A DNA stretch of 5,584 bases. Source: an uncultured Verrucomicrobiota bacterium. Lineage in GTDB: Bacteria > Verrucomicrobiota > Kiritimatiellia > RFP12 > UBA1067. The DNA lies in NCBI GenBank assembly GCA_946628745.1, contig CAMOXA010000110.1, positions 1 through 5,584 on the forward strand, given 5' to 3'. Shown here piece by piece: positions 1-5,467 of this stretch. Under the pieces are notes generated by a model. That model did not search any database. It saw nothing but the letters and a program-made list of their open reading frames with translations, and had not been told where the DNA came from. Numbering within the stretch: position 1 is the first letter of the stretch; each line of letters opens with the position of its first letter. Both the position numbers and the translations under genes were made by a program.

Positions 1-99
1 GTTCAGGTGAGGTCATGCATCGGCAAATGAGCAAAATCGGCAGACGGAATTTTCCCAAGGGCGTTTCCGTGACGGATTTCGCCGGCGCGGCGGCGAGCC

Positions 100-130
100 G
101 TTCCGCTGTCGTTCCGCTGTTGTTCCGCTT
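100..130. repeat. 11-bp tandem repeat (about 2.8 copies) upstream of the lipoprotein gene
   Basis: Three consecutive units begin GTTCCGCT: 100-110 (GTTCCGCTGTC), 111-121 (GTTCCGCTGTT) and a truncated third copy at 122-130. The last copy runs into the TTGACA -35 hexamer. The 11-bp period is close to one helical turn, so the copies lie on the same DNA face. They could be binding sites for an activator or repressor, or simply a slippage product. The rest of 1-128 shows no convincing gene. Confidence 0.6.
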
Positions 131-159
131 GACATCGTGTCCCTCGGATTTGCTATAAT
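129..159 (+). promoter_or_regulatory. sigma-70-type promoter of the GDPD lipoprotein gene
   Basis: A perfect -35 hexamer TTGACA (129-134) and a perfect -10 hexamer TATAAT (154-159) are separated by 19 bp. This is longer than the 17-bp optimum but is offset by an extended -10 TG at 151-152. The -10 is followed by about 29 bases of leader containing AAGGAAAGG (170-178), 10 bases before the ATG at 189. Tandem repeats directly abut the -35 on the upstream side. Confidence 0.75.
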
Positions 160-188
160 TCACGCATCTAAGGAAAGGTCGAAAAGCA

Positions 189-1142
189 ATGAAGAACACG
201 ACGCTCGTTCTGGCGCTCGCCGCGGCGCTGGCCGGATGCTGCACGTCGCGGCATCTCGACGGCACGAATCTCCTGCACCTCAGCCACGTCCACCGCGGCG
301 GCGGAAAGCTGGAACGCCCCGACAACACTCTCGAGACGTTCAAGTGGTGCTGGGAGAACGGCTCCGCGCTCGAGTGCGACTGCCGCAAGACGAAGGACGG
401 CGTCGGCGTCATGCTGCACGACAAGACGCTCAAGCGCACCGCGCGCGGCATCTCGGAGGAGCTGGCCAAGAAGGACGTGTCGACTGAATTGACGTGGGAC
501 GAGATAAAGGACCTCGACGTCGGCTCGTATCTCAGGGAGCTCAATCCCGGCGCGGCGGACTTCGGCGACAATCGCATCCCCACCATCGGGGCGACGTTCG
601 CCGCGATGAAGGGCCACCCGACTTATCTCTGCTTCGTCGACGAGAAGGGTGCGGGGCCGGAGTACATCGCCGCGAAGGCGCGCGAGGCCGGAGTCCTCGA
701 CCAGGTCTACTACACCGGCCAGGACTACCCGAAGGCGCTCGACTGGAACAAGGCGACCAAAGGCGGCAAAACGCTGATATGGATCGGCACCTGGCCGAAA
801 CCCAAACACACGCCGGAGGACATCGCGCGGTTCGAGGCGCACTTCGAGAAGAAGATGGATGAAATGCGCGCGAACGGTTTCAAGGGCGTGTCGGCCGTCT
901 CGCTGCACACCTACTACGACCCCGGGGCCGCGGAGCCGTTCGTGCCCAGCGCGGCGTATTTGAAGAAGATCATCGCCGAGTTCCACGCGAACTCGATTCC
1001 CGTCTGCTCGATTCCGTTCGAAGGCGGCGAGACGGAGGAGGTCTACTTCAAACTGCACGAGCTGGGCTGCGACGGATTCTCGACAGACTATCCGAGCGTG
1101 ATGTTCAAAGTCATCAAAGAGTTGAAGGCGCGGGCCGAATAG
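189..1142 (+). CDS. exported glycerophosphodiester phosphodiesterase-family lipoprotein
   Basis: This 317-residue protein is predicted to hydrolyse phosphodiesters such as glycerophosphodiesters to an alcohol plus sn-glycerol 3-phosphate, from the cell envelope. Residues 1-17 form a signal peptide ending in the lipobox LAGC (Cys17), so it should be lipid-anchored. GDPD-family landmarks follow in order: His35-Arg36-Gly-Gly, RPDNTLETF (43-51), the metal-binding ECD (Glu62, Asp64), TKDG (68-71), the second catalytic histidine in LHD (His77), IPTI (130-133), and the C-terminal GCDGFSTDYP (293-302). The length is normal for the family. Two conserved glutamates look replaced by aspartate: PENT is PDNT, and the third metal ligand in the usual E-x-K is Asp151 in DEK. 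The two catalytic histidines remain, so activity is plausible but the substrate is unknown. The ATG at 189 follows a strong AAGGAAAGG. It has its own promoter and a separate one lies downstream, so it is probably transcribed alone or partly read through. Confidence 0.85.
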   Translation: MKNTTLVLALAAALAGCCTSRHLDGTNLLHLSHVHRGGGKLERPDNTLETFKWCWENGSALECDCRKTKDGVGVMLHDKTLKRTARGISEELAKKDVSTELTWDEIKDLDVGSYLRELNPGAADFGDNRIPTIGATFAAMKGHPTYLCFVDEKGAGPEYIAAKAREAGVLDQVYYTGQDYPKALDWNKATKGGKTLIWIGTWPKPKHTPEDIARFEAHFEKKMDEMRANGFKGVSAVSLHTYYDPGAAEPFVPSAAYLKKIIAEFHANSIPVCSIPFEGGETEEVYFKLHELGCDGFSTDYPSVMFKVIKELKARAE

Positions 1143-1173
1143 CGCGAGATGTACACGGCCCGAAAAAAGTTTC

Positions 1174-1200
1174 TGCGGACGGTGCCGCATGAACGTTTTT
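1174..1200 (+). terminator. possible weak intrinsic terminator after the GDPD gene
   Basis: TGCGG (1174-1178) can pair with CCGCA (1185-1189) across a 6-base loop, and TTTTT follows at 1196-1200. The stem is only 5 bp and the T run starts 6 bases after it, so termination would be weak. The same bases overlap the -35 region of the next promoter, so the hairpin could instead be an operator-like inverted repeat. Confidence 0.25.
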
Positions 1201-1210
1201 GTGGTATAAT
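1182..1210 (+). promoter_or_regulatory. extended -10 promoter of the epimerase-like gene pair
   Basis: A perfect TATAAT (1205-1210) is preceded by TGG (1202-1204), giving an extended -10. The best -35 at 17-bp spacing is GTGCCG (1182-1187), which matches only three of six consensus bases, so the promoter relies on the extended -10. The ATG at 1243 lies 32 bases downstream, with AGGGG (1228-1232) and AAAGGA (1233-1238) as ribosome binding site. The 13 bases TGGTATAATATTG recur exactly at the minus-strand promoter near 5408-5420. Confidence 0.75.
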
Positions 1211-1242
1211 ATTGCAAACCTTGTTACAGGGGAAAGGAAACC

Positions 1243-2496
1243 ATGACAGCTAAATCCACACGCAGAGACTTTTTCAAGGCGGCCGCGGCAATGGCGGCCG
1301 TCGGCGCGGTGTCGCGCCGCGCGGCGTTCGCCGGCACGCAGGGCGCGAACCGCAACAATCCGATATGGCTTATGACTTCGGCGTTCCCGGGCGAATCGTT
1401 CGACGACGTGGTCGGCCGCGCGAAATCGACCGGAGCGCAAGGGCTGGAACTTTGCGTGTTCCCGCGCGACACCGACCGTTCGGACCATGTCGCCACCCAT
1501 CTCGACTACGAGAGCTTCGATCTCGAAGCCGCGAAGAAAGTCGTCGACACATGCAACCGCGAAGGGCTTCGCGTTTCGGTCGGCGCATACATAAACTTGA
1601 TAGGCGGCGACAGGCAGACCGAAAACCAGAACCACATGCTAAAGCTGATACGAATCGCGGCGCTGCTCGGCGGCGACGCAAACGACGTGGTGTGCGGTTC
1701 TTTCGTCGGCTACGACCACGTGCTCGGCCGCCAGGACCGCGGCTTCGAGAAGAACCTCGAGAAATTCCGCGACGTCTTCACGCCGATTCTCGGCTATGCG
1801 AAGGATCTCGGCGTCACGGTGTGCGTCGAGAACTGTCCGATGGAAGGCTGGCAGCCGGCGACGGCGCCTGACGCGTACAACAACCTGCCGGGATGCCTGG
1901 CGGCGAGAAAGCTCATGTATGCGATTCTGCCGGACGGCGTGTCCGGCGCGCTTCAGGAGACGTACGACCCGTCGCACGACATATGGCAGCATATCGATCC
2001 TTCCGATGTCATAGAGGCGATGGATTTTCGCCGGCTCAGGCGAATCCACATAAAGGGCACGCGCAATTTCCCTCGTTCTGCGGACGCGATTCACTGGGGG
2101 CGGCTCTATCCGGAGCAGGTGGTCGACGCCGCGCTGGCGAAAAAGGCGGGCGTGCCGATCGCCAAGAGCGAATGGGACAGGATGAACTACGAGCCGCGCC
2201 TGCCGGGGTTCGGCGGCAGCGATTCGTGCGACTGGACGAAGTTCCTTTCGACTTTGATGGCGAAGGGCTACAAGTATCCGTTTGTCATCGAGAACGAAGC
2301 CGTCAACTCGTCGCACACCGGCAACATGGGCGCGACGATACAGGGCTTTCGCGCGACGATACTCAACACCGCGCCGCAAGTCTGGCCGCTTTCGGCAGAC
2401 GGCTACAAGTTCGACGACACCCAGATGCGGGGCGATCCGATGGTCGCGCCCGCGAGAGACCTGCCGGTCGTGACAATGGCCGATCTTCGCGGCTGA
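1243..2496 (+). CDS. Tat-exported sugar phosphate isomerase/epimerase-like TIM-barrel protein
   Basis: This 417-residue protein has the xylose isomerase-like (AP endonuclease 2) TIM-barrel fold, whose members use a divalent metal to isomerise or epimerise sugars. Residues 1-30 are a Tat signal (STRRDFFK at 5-12, alanine-rich core, AFA at 28-30), so it is predicted to be folded in the cytoplasm, probably with its metal, then exported. Putative metal ligands follow the family order: Glu196 in CVENCP, Asp242/His245 in YDPSH, His269 in RIHIKG, and Glu350 or Glu352 in FVIENE. An insertion at about 271-330 ends in LPGFGG and CDW, typical of longer members. ATG 1243 has an excellent Shine-Dalgarno. 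A related protein begins 55 bases after the stop, suggesting a shared transcript. The substrate cannot be told from sequence; related families include IolE, tagatose 3-epimerase and endonuclease IV, but a Tat signal argues against DNA repair. Confidence 0.85.
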   Translation: MTAKSTRRDFFKAAAAMAAVGAVSRRAAFAGTQGANRNNPIWLMTSAFPGESFDDVVGRAKSTGAQGLELCVFPRDTDRSDHVATHLDYESFDLEAAKKVVDTCNREGLRVSVGAYINLIGGDRQTENQNHMLKLIRIAALLGGDANDVVCGSFVGYDHVLGRQDRGFEKNLEKFRDVFTPILGYAKDLGVTVCVENCPMEGWQPATAPDAYNNLPGCLAARKLMYAILPDGVSGALQETYDPSHDIWQHIDPSDVIEAMDFRRLRRIHIKGTRNFPRSADAIHWGRLYPEQVVDAALAKKAGVPIAKSEWDRMNYEPRLPGFGGSDSCDWTKFLSTLMAKGYKYPFVIENEAVNSSHTGNMGATIQGFRATILNTAPQVWPLSADGYKFDDTQMRGDPMVAPARDLPVVTMADLRG

Positions 2497-2551
2497 GAAC
2501 GCGCCGGCAGACGGGAAACTTCACGTGACAACAACCAAAGGCAATACAACA

Positions 2552-3526
2552 ATGAAAATATCCAGACGAAACTTCCTCGGCGGCCTCGCCGCCGGTACCG
2601 CAATCGCGGCGGCGCCAGGCTGCTGCGCATTGGGCAAGTGCATGCGACCCGGCAAGGTGGCGCTGCAGCTCTATTCGATACGCACCTATATAGGAGGCAA
2701 GAAAGGCGTCCAGGGCGCGGGCCTCGCCAAAGCGCTCGAGGATGTGGCCGCGATCGGGTTCGAGGGCGTAGAGTTCGCCGGCTACTACGATTTCCAGCCG
2801 GCCGAGCTCAGGTCGATGCTGCTTCTAAACGGACTTGTCGCCTGTGGAACCCATGTCGGCAACGACCAGTACGGATTCGACATGAAAGCCGGCACGTTCG
2901 ATCCCGAAGTGTTGAAGCGCACGCTTGAGTTCAATCTCAATTACGGCAACACGCTCGTCATATGCCCCGGCGGCGGCAACATACCGCCCGGGGTGAAGTG
3001 GGCGACTGGCCAGGGCGGCGCCACGACCGAGCCTTCGCAGGCGATCGACGACTTCACAAAGAGGCTCTGCGACCTCTACAACAAGGCGGCGCTTGTCGCC
3101 AAGGCCATGGGCTGCAAAATCGGATTGCACAACCACACCTGGGAACATGGATTGAAGATGCTCGACGGCACGTCGTTCTGGGACTACTTCTTCAGCAACA
3201 CATCGCACGACGTGTGCATGGAGCAGGATGTCGGCTGGACAACATGCGCCGGCGTCGATCCCGTCGAGCAGTATGCGAAATACCCTGGCCGTTCGCCGAC
3301 GCTGCACGCGAAAGAGAACGGAATGGGCAAGGACGTCAAGGAGTTCGACGCAATTCTCGGGCAGCCCGGCAAACCCGGCGCCACGCCGGTGCCGTGGGAC
3401 AGGCTCTTCCCGGCGACGGACGCCGACGGGGTCCAGTGGTATGTCGTCGAATGCGAACGCCACGAGGATTCGTTCGACGCGGTCAAGCCCTCGTTCGAGT
3501 TTCTGCGCTCGAAGGGCCGGGTCTGA
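2552..3526 (+). CDS. second Tat-exported sugar phosphate isomerase/epimerase-like TIM-barrel protein
   Basis: This 324-residue protein belongs to the same TIM-barrel superfamily as its upstream neighbour but is clearly diverged and shorter. The N-terminus carries a Tat motif (SRRNFLGG, 4-11), a hydrophobic alanine/glycine core, and APGCC (21-25). The latter could be a weak lipobox with Cys24 as the lipid site, although the -3 residue is alanine rather than leucine. Family landmarks are KVALQLYSIR (35-44), GFEGVEFAGYY (69-79), GLHNHTWEH (191-199), MEQDVGW (223-229), LHAKE (251-255) and VVECE (298-302). Likely metal or catalytic residues are Glu73, His195, Asp226 or Glu224, His252 and Glu300. 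I chose ATG 2552, which has AAAGG at 2537-2541 and places the Tat motif at the very N-terminus. A GTG at 2525 in the same frame would add nine residues without a better ribosome site. It is probably cotranscribed with the upstream gene and is followed by a strong terminator. Substrate unknown. Confidence 0.85.
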   Translation: MKISRRNFLGGLAAGTAIAAAPGCCALGKCMRPGKVALQLYSIRTYIGGKKGVQGAGLAKALEDVAAIGFEGVEFAGYYDFQPAELRSMLLLNGLVACGTHVGNDQYGFDMKAGTFDPEVLKRTLEFNLNYGNTLVICPGGGNIPPGVKWATGQGGATTEPSQAIDDFTKRLCDLYNKAALVAKAMGCKIGLHNHTWEHGLKMLDGTSFWDYFFSNTSHDVCMEQDVGWTTCAGVDPVEQYAKYPGRSPTLHAKENGMGKDVKEFDAILGQPGKPGATPVPWDRLFPATDADGVQWYVVECERHEDSFDAVKPSFEFLRSKGRV

Positions 3527-3539
3527 CAGACACGCGTCC

Positions 3540-3571
3540 GGCAGGTCCGCGGCAAAGCGCCGCGGCCTGCC
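3540..3571 (+). repeat. long GC-rich hairpin downstream of the epimerase operon
   Basis: GGCAGG (3540-3545) and CCGCGGC (3547-3553) pair with GCCGCGG (3559-3565) and CCTGCC (3566-3571). This gives a 13-bp stem with one bulged T (3546) and a 5-base loop. It sits immediately before the T-tract hairpin and may assist termination or protect the 3' end of the mRNA. On the minus strand it lies just past the YnbE-YdbL stop codon, where it has no T run after it. Confidence 0.7.
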
Positions 3572-3573
3572 AG

Positions 3574-3599
3574 CCGCCGGCCGGCGGTTTTATTTTTTT
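3574..3599 (+). terminator. rho-independent terminator of the epimerase operon
   Basis: The perfect 14-bp palindrome CCGCCGGCCGGCGG (3574-3587) forms a short GC stem with a GGCC loop and is followed directly by a T tract (3588-3599, one A interrupting). This is a standard intrinsic terminator for the plus strand, 47 bases after the stop of the second epimerase-like gene. The T tract also encodes, on the other strand, the last two lysine codons and the TAA stop of the converging gene. Confidence 0.85.
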
Positions 3600-4042
3600 A
3601 ACCACGCGCCGGCGTCGTCCTGACACCAAACGCCGCTGCCGGCTGGTATCTTCTCGCGGATTCGCGCGGCCTGGCGCTTTTGAACCGCCTCGACCGGCAC
3701 GCCGCTTTCCTTCGCTATCTGTTCGAACCTGCGAAGACGCTTCATATTCTCTTCGGCCGCCAGAATCTTGTCGTCGTCGGACGCGCCGTCACGCGGCTCG
3801 AGCATGGCGCGGTTCGTGATGCCGAGCGCCTGGCGGTCCAGCGCGGCTTTCACTTCGGCGAAGTTGCCCTGGGGTTTGGGCTTGGTGTCGTCGGCAAAAG
3901 CCTTGTCGAGCTTGTTGTCCACATTGAGGTTGATGTCCATCGTGATGTGGATGGGCTTGATCTCGCTTTCGGTCTTCACGTTCAGGCATCCAGCCGTGCC
4001 TATCGCCGCGGCTGCGGCGGCTATCGTCAGTACTGTTCTCAT
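3590..4042 (-). CDS. ydbL: lipoprotein fusing a YnbE-like segment to a YdbL (DUF1318) domain
   Basis: This 150-residue protein starts with a signal peptide and lipobox TAGC (Cys19), so it should be a lipoprotein. Residues 29-50 (KPIHITMDINLNVDNKLD at the core) resemble YnbE, a small outer-membrane lipoprotein with a P-I-x-I-x-hydrophobic-N-hydrophobic pattern. Residues of about 58-150 resemble YdbL/DUF1318: a run of small helices, FEQIAKESGVPVEAVQKRQA (106-125), and the diagnostic tail of glycine turn, G-x-W and terminal KK. In E. coli these are two separate genes after ydbH; here they are one frame. The ATG (4042-4040) lies one base after the upstream stop (TAATATG), with GAGGA at 4056-4052 inside the upstream gene, so the two are probably translationally coupled. 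By analogy with YnbE, the N-terminal part may pair by beta-strand addition with the YdbH-like partner. The role of YdbL is poorly known. The match is from remembered family patterns, not a search. Confidence 0.7.
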   Translation of the reverse strand: MRTVLTIAAAAAAIGTAGCLNVKTESEIKPIHITMDINLNVDNKLDKAFADDTKPKPQGNFAEVKAALDRQALGITNRAMLEPRDGASDDDKILAAEENMKRLRRFEQIAKESGVPVEAVQKRQAARIREKIPAGSGVWCQDDAGAWLKK

Positions 4043-4043
4043 A

Positions 4044-5402
4044 TTATTGCATCCTCAGGTTTTCTTCTAATTGCGCGGCGCGCAGGCCGGCGTTTATCAA
4101 ATAGGGTATGTCCCCGTGGTAGGTCACGTTGAACGACGCGGGTACCGTGACCTTGCCATCGGTGGCGGAACCTTCGAGCTTGAACCGGAGCGCGTGAGAG
4201 CCGTTCTCTTCGCGTCGCAGATCCAGTTTGAGCGCATTGTATGTCATGTCGGCGAGAACCCTTACCATGTTGCGCCTGTCCTCCTCGCTGACGCCGGCAT
4301 AAGCGAGCCTGTCGACGAATGCCGAAGAATCGCGAATCTGCAGCGTACCTTTCTCGCCCGGCGTAGAATACAGGTACGCTTCGCCTATCGTGAGTTTGTC
4401 GCCGTCGTATTTGAGCGGCAGCTTGCCGTGCAGTTCGCCGGTCGCCGTGCCGTCGAAGCCTGCGATAGAGGACACGGCCTTTTCGGTGTCGATCCCGTCA
4501 AGGAACAGCGTGAAGCCCGCGGCGAGCCGTTCGCGGCTGAGGAAGCACGAATACAGCCGCGCGGAACCGCCCCAGATGTCCGCCCCGGCTTCTGTCGCCA
4601 GAAACGCCGTTTCGGTGGATCTGACGGAAAGAAAAGCGTTCGAGAGCGATATGCCGCCGATGTCCAGCGATGCGGCGCGCGGGAAGGCTGGCTTGATGTC
4701 GACATGTTCGCCGATTCCGGTCGCGCCGGCGTGGATCTTGAAATTCTTTACGGCAATTCCGGTCTCGCCAGATTTGCACGAAGCGTCCGTGTTCGCAAGC
4801 CATGCGTCGGCCGACCATACCGGGTCCGACCGGTCGCGCGGCTTGGAGGCGTGGGCTTCGAATCGGGCTCTGCCGGAAAAATCCAGCGACTCTACATCTT
4901 CCGCAAGGCTGGCAAGCCGTCTGGCGATGTCGCCGATGAAAGCATCGTCGCCGTTGAATTCCGCGTCTGGAATCGCGATATCCGCGGACCAGCCGTCAAA
5001 CCAGGACCACGAGAATTTCGCGTCCGCGCGCCAACTTGTACCGTTTACAACCACCGAGCAAGCGCCGTTTGCCGAAAGACCAGTCAGCGAGTAGTTGAGA
5101 CGCGCGACGAGAGAGAACGGCCAATCGAGCAGCTTCCCGCCGCCGGTCGCGATGTAGTCCCACGTCTGGTGGCGGTCCAGCTTCACATGGACTGAAACGG
5201 CATGGTTCGTCACCGTCGCCAGGACGTCTTCGGGCAGGGAGTCTTCAAGGTCGATTTCAAACGTCCATTCCCGGCGCAGAATCATCGCATGGAGCGCGAC
5301 AAGCGCGACAACGGCGAGGACGCAGAACGCGGCGAGCGTTCCTGCGATCCACGGCCACAGCCTCCTGCGGGGGGCGGTATTGACTTCTTCCTGTTCAGAC
5401 AT
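4044..5402 (-). CDS. ydbH: compact YdbH-like (AsmA-type) intermembrane phospholipid transport protein
   Basis: This 452-residue protein has a short basic cytoplasmic tail and one membrane segment (about 15-41), then a beta-rich periplasmic region with many alternating hydrophobic strands. The C-terminal part carries the pattern of the YdbH family: IDTEKAVSSIAGFDGTATGE (304-323), the G-x-L-x-G-x-L-P-L strand pair (322-330), TIGEAYLYSTPGEKGTL (338-354), and a final YNALKLDL plus FKLEGSATDGKV block (388-418). E. coli YdbH is about twice as long, spans the periplasm with YnbE, and acts redundantly with TamB and YhdP in moving phospholipids to the outer membrane. The adjacent YnbE/YdbL-like gene supports the assignment. 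I start at ATG 5402, giving MSEQ before the membrane segment; a TTG start at 5468 would read through the promoter and overlap ruvB. No Shine-Dalgarno precedes 5402, and the -10 ends 9 bases upstream, so the message is probably leaderless. A generic AsmA-like protein is the alternative. Confidence 0.7.
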   Translation of the reverse strand: MSEQEEVNTAPRRRLWPWIAGTLAAFCVLAVVALVALHAMILRREWTFEIDLEDSLPEDVLATVTNHAVSVHVKLDRHQTWDYIATGGGKLLDWPFSLVARLNYSLTGLSANGACSVVVNGTSWRADAKFSWSWFDGWSADIAIPDAEFNGDDAFIGDIARRLASLAEDVESLDFSGRARFEAHASKPRDRSDPVWSADAWLANTDASCKSGETGIAVKNFKIHAGATGIGEHVDIKPAFPRAASLDIGGISLSNAFLSVRSTETAFLATEAGADIWGGSARLYSCFLSRERLAAGFTLFLDGIDTEKAVSSIAGFDGTATGELHGKLPLKYDGDKLTIGEAYLYSTPGEKGTLQIRDSSAFVDRLAYAGVSEEDRRNMVRVLADMTYNALKLDLRREENGSHALRFKLEGSATDGKVTVPASFNVTYHGDIPYLINAGLRAAQLEENLRMQ

Positions 5403-5411
5403 GACGCCAAT

Positions 5412-5439
5412 ATTATACCAAAAAGGGGTGAATCTACAA
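5412..5439 (-). promoter_or_regulatory. extended -10 promoter of the ydbH-like operon, probably leaderless
   Basis: On the minus strand TGG-TATAAT runs from 5420 to 5412. TTGTAG (5439-5434) is a weak -35 at 16-bp spacing. The expected start of transcription, about 7 bases past the -10, falls near 5405, only two or three bases before ATG 5402. There is no ribosome binding site between. Confidence 0.7.
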
Positions 5440-5456
5440 GCAGGATTTGGTATAAT
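5428..5456 (+). promoter_or_regulatory. extended -10 promoter of ruvB, probably leaderless
   Basis: TGG (5448-5450 is TGG) precedes TATAAT (5451-5456). GTGAAT (5428-5433) matches three of six -35 bases at 17-bp spacing. Transcription should begin near 5463, four or five bases before ATG 5468, leaving no room for a Shine-Dalgarno. An in-frame TAA at 5453-5455 excludes any start upstream of the -10. Confidence 0.7.
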
Positions 5457-5467
5457 ACCGCCTTGCA

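Larger units (their letters stand above)
5412..5456. repeat. inverted repeat forming mirror-image divergent -10 elements
   Basis: ATTATACCAAA (5412-5422) and TTTGGTATAAT (5446-5456) are perfect 11-bp inverted copies separated by 23 bp. Each arm is the extended -10 of one divergent promoter, so symmetry follows partly from promoter consensus. The match extends beyond TGnTATAAT on the upstream side. The 23-bp spacer (5423-5445) is where both -35 regions overlap. Confidence 0.8.

Noticed and set aside
1..16. Possible start of a minus-strand gene at ATG 16-14 running off the left edge
   Set aside because: Only five codons are visible, with no ribosome binding site or convincing promoter.
3..159. 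Frame open from the left edge to a TAA at 157-159, possible tail of an upstream gene
   Set aside because: The stop lies inside the -10 box, the peptide has no recognisable feature, and it covers the tandem repeats and promoter; too short to support.
168..1217. Minus-strand open frame of 349 codons opposite the GDPD gene
   Set aside because: Arginine-, valine- and leucine-rich composition typical of antisense reading of GC-rich DNA, no recognisable domain, and the plus-strand protein has clear family motifs.
1639..2379. Minus-strand open frame of 246 codons inside the first epimerase-like gene
   Set aside because: Highly arginine-rich with no motif; the plus strand carries the metal-ligand motifs.
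2962..3819. Plus-strand open frame of 285 codons overlapping the second epimerase-like gene and the terminator
   Set aside because: It crosses the terminator, has arginine-rich low-complexity composition and no family match.
4071..5195. Plus-strand open frame of 374 codons opposite the ydbH-like gene
   Set aside because: No domain or ribosome site, composition of a shadow frame; the minus-strand frame has a membrane segment, family pattern and an operon partner.
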